64,000 nucleotides of DNA, taken from Bufo bufo (Eukaryota; Chordata; Amphibia; Anura; Bufonidae). A program made the translations under genes and the position numbers. The notes below the pieces were generated by a model that saw nothing but the letters and a program-made list of their open reading frames with translations, searched no databases and had not been told where the DNA came from. The stretch's first letter is position 1; each line of letters opens with the position of its first letter. The stretch is taken from assembly GCF_905171765.1 (NCBI RefSeq), contig NC_053390.1, positions 510,739,565-510,803,564 of the forward strand, given 5' to 3'. Of the stretch, positions 1-10,375 are shown one piece after another.

Positions 1-90
1 GTATTTCAAATGCCTGAATCAAACCCATGTATGTAAAGGGTGTATCTCACAGGGCCTGAACCAGTATAGGCATTAATTAAATATTTCTTT
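1..90. other. Unassigned flank before the first gap
   Basis: Ninety bases of ordinary AT-leaning sequence stop at an assembly gap. I recognise no gene, terminal repeat or satellite unit in it. By position it may be the distal part of whatever element carries the rRNA-satellite mixture to the right, but nothing in the bases shows that. Confidence 0.3.
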
Positions 91-290
91 NNNNNNNNNN
101 NNNNNNNNNNNNNNNNNNNNNNNNNNNNNNNNNNNNNNNNNNNNNNNNNNNNNNNNNNNNNNNNNNNNNNNNNNNNNNNNNNNNNNNNNNNNNNNNNNNN
201 NNNNNNNNNNNNNNNNNNNNNNNNNNNNNNNNNNNNNNNNNNNNNNNNNNNNNNNNNNNNNNNNNNNNNNNNNNNNNNNNNNNNNNNNNN
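91..290. other. Assembly gap (200 N)
   Basis: An uninterrupted run of exactly 200 N lies inside the satellite B region. The second gap in the window has the same length and also lies at satellite B. The round equal length suggests a placeholder rather than a measured distance. Confidence 0.99.
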
Positions 291-766
291 GAGGGCCTGC
301 TGCCGCTTTGTTGACTCTAGATAACCCGGGGCCAATCCCACGTCCCCGTGACGGCGAAATTCCATTTGGATCAACTTTCGATGTTATTTTCAGCGTAAAC
401 CACAGTGACCATGGGTAACGGAGAATCAGGGTTTGATTCCAGAGAGGGAGCCTGAGAAACAGCTACGGCTACCAAGCAAGGCAGCATGCATGCAAATTAA
501 TTATGTATAATTTGGTGAGGGCCTGCAGATGAGCTGACCCTGTAAAAGATTGTAGGTGAGGACCTGCCGGTGAGCTGACCCTCTAAAACATTACAGGTAT
601 ATGCGAGGGCCTGCAGGTGATCTAACCCTCTAAAAAATTATATGCGGGGTCCTGCTGCTGAGCTGACCCTCTAAAACATTATGGTTGAGGGCCTGCTATT
701 GAGCTGACCATTTAAAAAATTATGGGAGAGTGCCTGCTGCTTAGCTGACCATTGAAAAAATTTACA
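291..766 (-). repeat. Satellite B minisatellite, interrupted by 18S sequence
   Basis: Degenerate units of about 45-60 bp contain a GAGGGCCTGC core followed by GAGCTGACCCTCTAAAACAT-like sequence. Units lie at 291-304 and again from about 500 to 766. The reverse complement of this unit forms the array downstream of the hAT1 transposase at 40495-40893, and remnants occur at 51440-51520, so this locus is in antisense orientation to hAT1. An 18S-derived segment sits between the two parts of the array. Confidence 0.85.
305..499 (+). pseudogene. 18S rRNA-derived fragment, part 1
   Basis: The stretch reads as diverged vertebrate 18S rRNA in sense orientation. Recognisable blocks include TTGACTCTAGATAACC, TCAACTTTCGATG, GAATCAGGGTTTGATTCC and GAGAGGGAGCCTGAGAAAC, in the order found in the 5' domain of the gene. 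It carries many substitutions and small indels and is bounded on both sides by satellite B units. It cannot be a working rRNA gene, because only about 200 nt are present and the next piece of 18S comes from far downstream in the molecule. Assignment is from memory of the conserved 18S blocks and is strong because several independent blocks are colinear. Confidence 0.93.
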
Positions 767-1045
767 GTGTTCAAAGCAGGCCGGGTCGCCTGAATACTTC
801 AGCTAGGAATAATGGAATAGGACTCTATTTTGTTCTATTTTGTTGGTTTTCTGAACTGGGGCCATGATTAAGAAGGACGGCTGGTGGCATCCATATTGGC
901 CGCTAGAGGTGAAATTCAGATACCGTCGTAGTTCCGACCATAAACAATGATAAGGGGTGATCCGGCTGCTTTATTCCCATGACCTGCCAAGCTGCTTCCG
1001 GGAAACCAAATTCTTTGTGTTCAGGGGGGAGTATGGTTGCAAAGC
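752..1045 (+). pseudogene. 18S rRNA-derived fragment, part 2
   Basis: A second colinear 18S block resumes after about 250 bp of satellite B. It contains GTGTTCAAAGCAGGCC, CTAGGAATAATGGAATAGGA, CCGCTAGAGGTGAAATTC, AGATACCGTCGTAGTTCC and GGGGGGAGTATGGTTGCAAAG, all central-domain 18S motifs. Normal 18S has roughly 90 nt between GTGAAATTC and AGATACCGTCG; these are missing here. The left junction falls on a GAAAAAATTA stretch that both 18S and satellite B contain, so the fusion may have used microhomology. The right end runs directly into the first satellite A monomer. Confidence 0.93.
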
Positions 1046-3637
1046 CGACAAAGTACACTGTATGTCACAGAATTTTTTTTGAAGCGCACACGTTACACTG
1101 CAGATGTGGCCCTGGTAAGGTCACTGTCAGAAGTGGACAGCGTCTAGGGAAAAAGTACCCTGTATGTCACAGATACATTTTTGAAGTGCACACGTTACAC
1201 TGCAGATGTGGCCCTGGTGAGGTCACTGTCAGAAGTGGACACGTCTATGGAAAAATGACATAGTATGTCACAGAATTTTTTTTGAAGTGCACACGTTACA
1301 CTGCAGTTGTGGCCCTGGTAAGGTCACTGTCAGAAGCGGACAGCGTCTATGGAAAAATTACATTGTATGTCACAGATAAATTTTTGAAGCGCACACGTTA
1401 CACTGCAGATGTGGCCCTTGTAAGGTCACTGTCAGAAGTAGACATCATCTAAGGAAAAAGTACAGTGGATGTCACTGATATTTTAGGGATGCACACACTT
1501 TAATCAGGAGATGTGGCGCAGCTAATCTCACTGTATACAGCAGACACCGTCTAATGAAAAAGTACACTGGATGTCACAGATATTTTTTGGATGCGCACAA
1601 TTTACACAGGAGATGTGGCACAGATAATTTAACTGTCCGCAGCGGACACCGTCTATTCAAAAAGTACACAGGATGTCACAAATATTTTTTGGATGCGCAC
1701 ACTTTACACTGAAGATGTGGCACAGCTAATCTCACTGTCCACAGCGGACACCATCTATTGAAAAAGTACACTGGATGTCACAGATATTTTTGGGATGCTC
1801 ACACTCTACACTGGAGATGTGGCGCAGCTAATCTCACTGTCCGCAGCGGACACCGTCTATTGAAAAAGTACACTGGATGTCACTGATATTTTAGTGATGT
1901 GTACACTTTACACAGGAGATGTGGCGCAGCTAATCTCACTGTCCGCAGCGGACACTGTCTATTGAAAAAGTACACTGGATGTCACAGATATTTTTTGGAT
2001 GCGCACACTTTACACTGGAGATGTGGTGCAGATAATCTCACTGTCCGCAGCAGATACCATCTATTGAAAAAGTACACTGGATGTCACAGATATTTTTTTA
2101 ATGCGCACACTTTACACAGGAAATGTGGCACGGATAAATTAACTGTCTGCAGCGGACACCGTCTACGGAAAAGGTACACTGGATGTCACTGATATTTTAG
2201 GGATGCGCTCACTTTACACAGGAGATGTGGCGCAGCTAATATCACTGTCCGCAGCGGACACCGTCTATTGAAAAAGTACGCTGGATGTCACAGATATTTT
2301 TGGGATGCGCCCACTTTACACAGGAGATGTGGCACAAAATATTTAACTGTCCGCAGCGGACACCGTCTACAGAAAAAAAAAGTACACTGGATGTCACAGA
2401 TATTTTAGGGATGCGCACACTTTACACAGGAGATGTGGCGCAGCTAATCTCACTGTCCGCAGCGGACACTGTCTATTGAAAAAGTACACTGGATGTCACA
2501 GATATTTTTTGGATGCGCACACTTTACACTGGAGATGTGGTGCAGATAATCTCACTGTCCGCAGCAGATACCATCTATTGAAAAAGTACACTGGATGTCA
2601 CAGATATTTTTTTAATGCGCACACTTTACACAGGAAATGTGGCACGGATAAATTAACTGTCTGCAGCGGACACCGTCTACGGAAAAGGTACACTGGATGT
2701 CACTGATATTTTAGGGATGCGCTCACTTTACACAGGAGATGTGGCGCAGCTAATATCACTGTCCGCAGCGGACACCGTCTATTGAAAAAGTACGCTGGAT
2801 GTCACAGATATTTTTGGGATGCGCCCACTTTACACAGGAGATGTGGCACAAAATATTTAACTGTCCGCAGCGGACACCGTCTACAGAAAAAAAAAGTACA
2901 CTGGATGTCACAGATATTTTAGGGATGCGCACACTTTACACTGGAGATGTGGCGCAGCTAATCTCACTGTCCACAGCGGACACCATCTATTGAAAAAGTA
3001 CACTGGATGTCACTGATATTTTAGTGATGCGCACACTTTACACAGGAGATGTGGCGCAGCTAATCTCACTGTCCGCAGCGGACACTGTCTATTGAAAAAG
3101 TACACTGGATGTCACAGATATTTTTTGGATGCGCACACTTTACACTGGAGATGTGGCGCAGATAATCTCACTGTCCGCAGCAGATACCGTCAATTGAAAA
3201 AGTACACTGGATGTCACAGATATTTTTTGGATGCGCACACTTTACACAGGAGATGTGGCACGGATAAATTAACTGTCCGCAGAGGACACCGTCTACGGAA
3301 AAGGTACACTGGATGTCACTGATATTTTAGGGATGCGCTCACTTTACACAGGAGATGTGGCGCAGCTAATCTCACTGTCCGCAGCAGACACCGTCTATTG
3401 AAAAAGTACACTGGATGTCACAGATATTTTTTGGATGCGCACACTTTTCACTGGAGATGTGGCGTAGCCAATCTTACTGTCCGCAGCGGACACCGTCTAT
3501 TGAAATTGTACACTGGATGTCACAGATATTTTTTGGATGCGCACACTTTACACTGGAGATGTGGCACGGATAATTTATCTGTCTGCAGCAGACACCATCC
3601 ACGGAAAAAGTACACTGGATGTCACAGATATTTTAGG
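1046..3637 (-). repeat. Satellite A tandem array, ~103-bp monomer, ~25 copies
   Basis: Head-to-tail monomers of about 103 bp carry AAGTACACTGGATGTCACAG, then GATGCGCACACTTTACAC, then GGAGATGTGGCGCAG, then GTCCGCAGCGGACACCGTCT. Monomers in the first ~450 bp are more diverged (CACGTTACACTGCAGATGTG variants) than later ones. GTCCGCAGCGGAC is a built-in inverted repeat. Short open frames across the array are only the monomer read through in phase and are not genes. A diverged array of the same family in opposite orientation lies at 35704-37010 beside the hAT1 transposase. The right end runs into a Tc1 terminal repeat through a shared ATATTTTAGG. Confidence 0.95.
1965..2944. repeat. Higher-order duplication inside satellite A (514-bp period)
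   Basis: A five-monomer block beginning near 1965 recurs near 2479 with nearly every monomer-specific variant preserved, including the TTTTTTTAATGCGCAC and CAGAAAAAAAAAGTACAC variants. The copies lose identity near 2430 and 2944. This period of 514 bp over a ~103-bp monomer shows a local duplication much younger than the array as a whole, as expected from unequal exchange. Confidence 0.85.
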
Positions 3638-3698
3638 TAGAGGGAATAAAAAATATAAAAATAAAATAAAATGGTTGTATAAGTGTGCACACCCTTAA

Positions 3699-3963
3699 CC
3701 GCCTCCGGACCGCCTAACGCAGGATCGCGTTCCGGAGGCGGCAGTCTCAGGCAGAGTCACGCATCGGCGCGTCATCTCGCGAGACGCGAGATTTCGCTCA
3801 AAGCCGGCCCGCGCATGCGCATCGCGGGCCGGCAAAAGTTAGAGGGGTATTACATCACCAGCCTGCCAGCCAATGATCGTCGCTGGCAGGCTGGCGATTT
3901 TCAAAAAAACGAATCACAAGCCATATAACACCTTATATTTATAAATATAAGGTGTTAAATGGC
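3699..3963. repeat. Four subterminal hairpins at the piggyBac left end
   Basis: Four consecutive inverted repeats occupy the first 265 bp. Their arms are CGCCTCCGGA/TCCGGAGGCG, GCCGGCCCGCG/CGCGGGCCGGC, AGCCTGCCAGC/GCTGGCAGGCT, and a near-perfect ~44-bp palindrome at 3920-3963 centred on TTATATTTATAAATATAA. They may be transposase-binding or cruciform-forming ends; that role is inferred. Confidence 0.85.
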
Positions 3964-4617
3964 TTCTGTGCTCCTCTGCTGATACTTTTGGTCGGTTGGT
4001 TCCAACAGAGGAGCACACATCACTGTGAGTACCCACCAACACCACACTTAGCCCCCAGATCACCCCAATTAACCCCTTGATCGCCCCTGTCAATCACCTA
4101 GTGAAAGGGAAAAAAGTGATCAGTGTAAACTGTCACTTTTTTCACTGGTATTGACTGTTAGGTTTTAGGATAGTTTAGGCCCTTTGGTTAGGTAGTTAGC
4201 GATCGCTTAGCGCCCAGCCCACCGCACCGCACCGCAGTCACTGATTCGCTGATTAGCGTATCGCTAATCAGCATTTGTACTTTTATAGTATTTGTAAGTG
4301 ATCAAAACTGATCACAGTCAGATCTATAATAGTATTACTGTCACCTTAGTTCGCCCTCCACCCAAAACGCAGTGTTTGCCCGATCAGGCCTGATCTGTCG
4401 CCCACACGTGCCCGCCCCGCCGCAGTGACAACATTTTTTTATTTTTTTGATCACTGCACAATCACTTTACAAGCGCTGCGGCGATAAAAAAAATCAGTTT
4501 TGATATTTTTTATCAATCACAGCGGCCTCCGGTACTTCGCTAGCCTCCCATTTGTAAGACAGGCTTGCTTTTTTTCTTGGGTAGTCTCAGGGAATACCCC
4601 TAAATTTAGTAGTCCAA
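3964..4617 (+). other. piggyBac 5' non-coding region
   Basis: About 650 bp separate the terminal hairpins from the likely transposase start. Short repeated GATCACTG and AAAGTGATCAG-like words recur, and TTTTTTATTTTTTTGATCACTG occurs before the start. I see no convincing TATA box or splice signal and no ORF with protein-like composition. Confidence 0.5.
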
Positions 4618-6563
4618 ATGTCAAACAGGGGGTATTCTTCTGAAGAGGCATACAGGCCCAGTCGGATGAGGAATGGGAACCCTCATCTGACGAATCTAGC
4701 GGGTCAGAATATGAACCTGTAGAAAGCAGTGGCAGTCTGACCCAAAGTTCGGACGAGGAGGTTGAGGTCCCTGATAGCACCAGGCGTACCCGGCCCCTTG
4801 TTGCTAGACCTCAGGTTGCGCAGGATCCGCTTCAAGGGCAGCAGAGTGGGGCTGGCGCTGTCGGATTACGTGGTGAGGCATACACCAGCAGCGCAGCCCT
4901 CCCTGGACCTAGTACCAGCACTGCCGTACAACATGGTGAAGTGGCGAGCACCAGAAGGGCAGTTGAAGCTGGTACGGTGGCACGTGCAATAGTTACCCCG
5001 TCACAGCCACCGCACAGACAGGCCCGTAGAGCCCCTAGAGTCCCTGAGGTGCTGGCAAACCCTGATTGGCAGTCCCCAACTTCAGCCGCACCTGTAGTTC
5101 CCCCTTTCACCGCCCAGTCTGGAGTTCGGGTTGAGACAGCTCAGATCGGTTCGGCACTGGGATTTTTTGAGCTGTTCTTGACTGCGGAGCTCTTGGACAT
5201 AGTCGTGGCAGAAACAAAACGGTATGCCACTCAATTTATAGCCGCCAACCCGGGAAGCTATTATGCCCAGCCTTTCCGGTGGAAACCAGTCCAAGTTTCC
5301 GAAATAAAAAAATTTCTGGGCCTTCTCCTCAACATGGGTCTAACCAAAAAGCATGAATTGCGGTCATATTGGTCCACGAACCCAATTCATCACATGCCCA
5401 TGTTCTCTGCTGCTATGTCCAGGGCACGATTTGAGGCCATCCTGCGTTTCCTGCACTTTAGCGACAACACCACCTCCCGTCCCAGAGGCCACCCAGCTTT
5501 TGACCGGCTTCACAAAATTCGGCCCCTCATAGACCACTTCAACAACAAATTTGCAGATTTGTATACCCCTGAGCAAAACATCTGCGTAGACGAGTCCCTT
5601 ATACATTTTACCGGGCGCCTTGGCTTCAAACAATACATCCCAAGCAAGCGCGCCCGGTATGGGGTAAAATTGTATAAGCTCTGTGAAAGGGCCACAGGCT
5701 ATACCCACAAATTTCGGATCTATGAGGGTAAAGATCAGACCCTGGAGCCGGTCGGTTGCCCTGACTACCTGGGGAGCAGTGGGAAGACAGTCTGGGACTT
5801 GGTGTCACCCTTATTTGGCAAGGGGTACCATCTTTATGCGGACAATTTTTACACAAGTGTGCCCCTCTTCAGGCATTTGTTCCTAAAACAGATTGGCAGC
5901 TGTGGCACCGTGCGACCTAGTCGCCGGGGCTTCCCCCAATGGTTCGTTACCACCCGTCTTGCAAGGGGGGAGAGGGCTGCCTTGTGTAACGAAGAACTGT
6001 TCGCGGTGAAATGGAGAGACAAGTGTGACGTTTACATGCTCTCCTCCATTCATGCAGACACGACAATACAAATAGAACGGGCAACCAGTGTCATTGAAAA
6101 GCCCCTCTCAGTCCACGACTATAATGCGCTCATGGGAGGGGTGGACTTCAATGACCAGATGTTGGCTCCTTATTTAGTTTCCCGACGCACCAGACGCTGG
6201 TATAAGAAGGTGTCTGTATATTTGATTCAATTGGCTGCATATAATAGTTTTGTTCTCTACAGTAAGGCTGGGAGAACAGGATCCTTCCTCAAATTTCAGG
6301 AAGAGATCATCGAGAACCTCCTGTATCCAAGAGGTTCCGTGGCCCCATCCACCAGTGTAGTGAGCCGTCTACTCGAGCGACATTTCCCCAATGTCGTTGC
6401 TGGTACCTCAACCCAACCGTCACCCCGAAAAAGATGTTGTGTCTGTAGCAGGAGTGGAATAAGACGTGACACCCGCTATTTCTGTCCTGACTGCCCTGAC
6501 CACCCTGCCCTATGCTTAGGGGAGTGTTTCCAGAAGTACCACACACAGGTACACTTAGCATAG
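4618..6563 (+). CDS. piggyBac (PGBD4-like) transposase, one N-terminal frameshift
   Basis: This is a DDE-type piggyBac transposase, which in the family excises and inserts at TTAA in the nucleus. The long open frame runs 4941-6563 (540 codons, first codon GTG). A better start is ATG 4618, whose frame begins MSNRGYSSEEAY, typical of the family's N-terminus. A one-base loss near 4660 then separates it from the main frame, which continues as an acidic Ser/Glu-rich segment. Counted from 4941, the catalytic Asp residues are D217 (CVDES), D301 (YADNFY) and D402 (GGVDFND), with D405 close by. A Cys/His-rich C-terminus (CCVC, CPDC, CFQKYH) ends the protein. Body and catalytic residues are intact; as written it makes no full-length protein unless the frameshift is a sequencing error. 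Confidence 0.93.
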
Positions 6564-9440
6564 GGATTGCATCTCACAGGACAGGCACACAGGGCTATTA
6601 GGGCCCTTTCACTCACAGCTGCTGCAAACCTCTCCTTTCACCTGGGACAAAGTGCATAATGTACTTCTCCACATCTTTGGGCGATTTGCGCTTTGCACAT
6701 TGTCCCATGGGGAAGGAGAGGTTTGTCCTATAAAAGGTAAAAAAAATCAAAAAAATAAATAAAAATCACCGGTAAGCAAAAAAGTTAACGTTCTGTTCAA
6801 AAAGTTAAATAAAGTTTATATGTTCCGTTCAAATGTTATTATAAAGTTAATAAATTTATTGCATTGCGGCCTGGTTTTTTCTTTTTTTTTTTTTTTTTTT
6901 TTACCTTCCAGGTGGACCAACCGATCGACTAGCTGCAGCACTGATGTGCATTCTGACAGAAGCATTGCGCTGCTGTCAGATTACACAAAAGTCGGTGTAT
7001 GTGGCGGTGCAAGACGAGATTTCTCCTCTGCAGTAAAAGATACGTTTGCCGAGGCATATGAGCTGAGGGGGAGGCGGTGTTCATATGCTTTGGCAAACAC
7101 TTTGTATATAAAAAAATAAAAATAAAATCCCAGCAATGATTTATTCATCCACATCGATTGATGTGAATGGAGAAATCGGGTTTGCCAGGGCATACGGGCT
7201 AAGTGGGTATGGATGTTGGGCGGAGCTCCTATGTCCTGGCAGACGCCTTTCCCCTCCTTTTTTTTTTTTGGCAGAGATTTTTTCATCCACATTGATCGAT
7301 GCGAATGAAGAAATCTGTGCCGTTCATTTCTTCTTTCTGCCCAGGGGCTGAACGGAAAAAAAAAATTTCATTACCCGTATGCTCAATATAAGGAGAATAG
7401 CAGAAACTCCTAATGCTGGCCATACATGTAATGATTGCGGAGACCCTCAAATGCCAGGGCAGTACAAACACCCCACAAATGACCCCATTTTGGAAAGAAG
7501 ACACCCCAAGGTATTCGCTGAGGGGCATATTGAGTCCATGAAAGATTGAAATTTTTGTCCCAAGTTAGCGGAAAGGGAGACTTTGTGAGAAAAAAAATAA
7601 ATAAAAATCTATTTCCGCTAACTTGTGGCAAAAAAAATAAAAAAATCTATGAACTCGCCATGCCCCTCATTGAATACCCTTGGGTGTCTTCTTTCCAAAA
7701 TGGGGTCACATGTGGGGTATTTATACTGCCCTGGCATTTTAGGGGCCCTAAAGCGTGAGAAGAAGTCTGGAATCCAAATGTCTAAAAATGCCCTCATAAA
7801 AGGAATTTGGGCAATGTGTTTTGGGGTGTCATTTTACATATACTCCCGCTGGGTGAGAGAAATATCTTGGTCAAATGCCAACTTTGTATAAAAAAAATGG
7901 GAAAAGTTGTCTTTTGCCGAGATATTTCTCTCACCCAGCATGGGTATATGTAAAAAGACACGCCAAAACACATTGCCCTACTTCTTCTGAGTACGGCGAT
8001 ACCAGATGTGTGACACTTTTTTGCAGCCTAGGTGGGTAAATGGGCCCACCTTTCGGATTTCACAGGGCATTTTTTACACATTTTGATTTCAAACTACTTC
8101 TCACGCATTAGGGCCCCTAAAATGCCAGGGCAGTATAACTACCCCACAAGTGACCCCATTTTGGAAAGAAGACACCCCAAGGTATTCCGTGAGGGGCATG
8201 GTGAGTTCCTAGAATTTTTTATTTTTTGTCACAAGTTAATCAAAATGTGTAAAAAATGCCCTGTGAAATCCGAAAGGTGCTCTTTGGAATATGGGCCCCT
8301 TTGCCCACCTAGGCTGCAAAAAAGTGTCACACACCTGGTATCGCCGTACTCAGGAGAAGTTGAGCAATGTGTTTTGGGGTGTCATTTTAAATATACCCAT
8401 GCTGGGTGAGAGAAATATCTCTCTAAAAGACAACTTTTCCCATTTTTTTTATACAAAGTTGGCATTTGACCGAGATATTTCTCTCACCCAGCATGGGTAT
8501 ATATAATATTACACCCCAAAACACATTGACCAACTTCTCCTGAGTACGTCGATACCAGATGTGTGACACTTTTTTGCAGCCTAGGTGGGCAAAGGGGCCC
8601 ACATTCCAAAGAGCACCTTTCGGATTTCACAGGGCATTTTTTACACATTTTTTCAAACTACTTCCCACACATTAGGGCCCCTAAAATGCCAGGGCAGTAT
8701 AACTACCCCACAAGTGACCCCATTTTGGAAAGAAGACACCCCAAGGTATTTTGTGATGGGCATAGTGAGTTCATGGAAGTTTTTATTTTTTGTCACAAGT
8801 TAGTGGAATATGAGACTTTGTAAGGAAAAAAAATAATAAAAAAAATCATCATTTTGCGCTAACTTGTGACAAAAAATAAAAAGTTCTATGAACTCATTAT
8901 GCCCATCAGCGAATACCTTAGGGTGTCTACTTTCCGAAATGGGGTTATTTGTGGGGTTTTTCTACTGTCTGGGCATTGTAGAACCTCAGGAAACATGACA
9001 GGTGCTCAGAAAGTCAGAGCTACTTCAAAAAGCGGAAATTCACATTTTTGTACCATAGTTTTTAAACGCTATAACTTTTACCCAAACCATTTTTTTTTAC
9101 CCAAACATTTTTTTTTTATCAAAGACATGTAGAATAATAAATTTTGAGAAAAAATTATATATAGATGTCGTTTTTTTAAAAAAAAAATACAACTGAAAGT
9201 GAAAAATGTAATTTTTTTGCAAAAATTTCGTTAAATTTTGATTAATAACAAAAAAAGTTAAAATGTCAGCAGCAATGAAATACCACCAAATGAAAGCTCT
9301 ATTAGTGAGAAGAAAATGAGGTAAAATTCATTTGGGTGTTGAGTTGCATAACCGAGCAATAAACGGTGAAATAGTGTAGTGCAGAAGTGTAAAAAGTGGT
9401 CTGGTCATTAAGGGTGTTTCAGCTAGGGGGGCTGAGGTGG
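6564..9440. repeat. piggyBac 3' region with repeated and inverted modules
   Basis: After the stop codon 2.9 kb hold no credible gene. Between about 7380 and 8960 one module reading CATTTTGGAAAGAAGACACC appears in direct orientation near 7490, 8160 and 8730. It appears inverted near 7690 (GGTGTCTTCTTTCCAAAATG) and, more diverged, near 8920. A second module, GAGAGAAATATCTCNNTNAAA-like, forms facing pairs at 7855/7920 and 8408/8475. Short frames here are readings of these modules. Poly-T and poly-A runs follow at 6880-6900, 7260 and 9090-9190. The arrangement suggests fold-back sequence accumulated inside the element. Confidence 0.8.
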
Positions 9441-9556
9441 TTAAACTAATACTTTGTTGAAGCACCTTTGGATTTTATTACAGCACTCAGTCTTTTTGGG
9501 TATGAGTCTATCAGCATGGCACATTTTGACTTGGCAAGATTTGCCCACTCTTCTTG

Positions 9557-9925
9557 TCAAAAACACTTCAAATCTGTCAGATTGCGAGGGCATTTCCTGT
9601 GCACAGTCCTCTTTAGATCACCCCACAGATTTTCAATCGGATTCAGGTCTTGGCTCTGGCTGGGCCATTCCAAAACTTTAATCTTCTTCTGGTGAAGCCA
9701 TTCCTTTGTTGATTTGGATGTATGCTGTGGGTCGTTGTCATGCTGAAAGATGAAGCTCCTCTTCATGTTCAGCTTTCTAGCAGAAGCCTGAATGTTTTGT
9801 GCCAATATTGACTGGTATTTGGAACTGTTCATAATTCCCTCTAGCCTAACTAAGGCCCCAGTTCTAGCTGAAGAAAAACAGCTCCAAAGCATGATGCAAC
9901 CACCACAATGCTTCACTATGGGTAT
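9557..9925 (-). pseudogene. Tc1-1 transposase, C-terminal catalytic part
   Basis: The minus-strand frame carries the second catalytic Asp in QHDNDPQHTSKS and the third acidic residue in SQDLNPIENLWGDLK, the standard Tc1 pattern. It starts abruptly at the ERV1 boundary, and the missing N-terminal part continues at 17544 on the other side of the provirus. It is inactivated by the insertion and by internal frame breaks. Confidence 0.92.
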
Positions 9926-10351
9926 TGTAAAGAAATCGGACCCTTTACTATGGTATCCCGGATACTGTATTCCGGAGGTCAGCTTGGGTTAAGTCTTATC
10001 TGGCGCCAGGAGAATGAACTTGTCAGATATAACACAATCACGTGTCTGTTCAAATTCACTCTAATTTTATTGTCCTTCAGTTCAGCCTTTTATAAGGCAG
10101 AGAGTATAATTTACATAGTAACAGCATTAACCAATCATATGTGGACACATATAGGCCGGTAAACATTAAGCCGGAATGACCTTGTAAAGTGTGACTGTCT
10201 TCACTAGAAATGAGGAATTTCAAGAAACTGTCCAAGGACAGGGAGAGAAACCCAAATTGCAGGGGGGGAAGTTGAAACAGTGCATGAACAAGATGCTATC
10301 ACAATACATATTGTTAGAACAGACAAAATGGAGTCACATATATCCTTTCAA
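9926..10351 (-). repeat. ERV1 3' LTR
   Basis: On the minus strand this LTR begins TGAAAGGATATATGTGACTC just after a purine-rich tract (GTTCTTAGAGGGGAT) and ends ...TTTCTTTACA. It matches 17119-17543 with about 15 substitutions. A TTATAAAAGG motif on the minus strand near 10095 (CTTTTATAAGG on the plus strand) is a plausible promoter element. Confidence 0.95.
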
Positions 10352-10375
10352 TCCCCTCTAAGAACCTTATATATT

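Larger units (their letters stand above)
3699..9440 (+). mobile_element. piggyBac element, 5.7 kb, TTAA target duplication
   Basis: The element is bounded by TTAA at 3695-3698 and 9441-9444. Its ends are imperfect inverted repeats, CCGCCTCCGGACCGCC on the left against CCACCTCAGCCCCCCT read inward from the right. It holds one transposase in the same orientation. At 5.7 kb it is long for the superfamily because nearly 2.9 kb of non-coding sequence, rich in internal inverted modules, lies downstream of the transposase. The flanks rejoin cleanly into the Tc1-like host across one TTAA. Confidence 0.93.

Noticed and set aside
305..1045. A functional 18S rRNA gene
   Set aside because: Only two fragments are present, they carry internal deletions, satellite sequence separates them, and no 5.8S or 28S follows.
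979..3640. Several open frames of 60-97 codons across satellite A
   Set aside because: They are the same monomer read through in phase (recurring YTGCHRYFLDAHTLH). Their existence follows from the ~103-bp period, not from coding selection.
4832..6561. Minus-strand frames opposite the piggyBac transposase
   Set aside because: They are shadows of a strongly supported plus-strand gene and have no family-like motifs.
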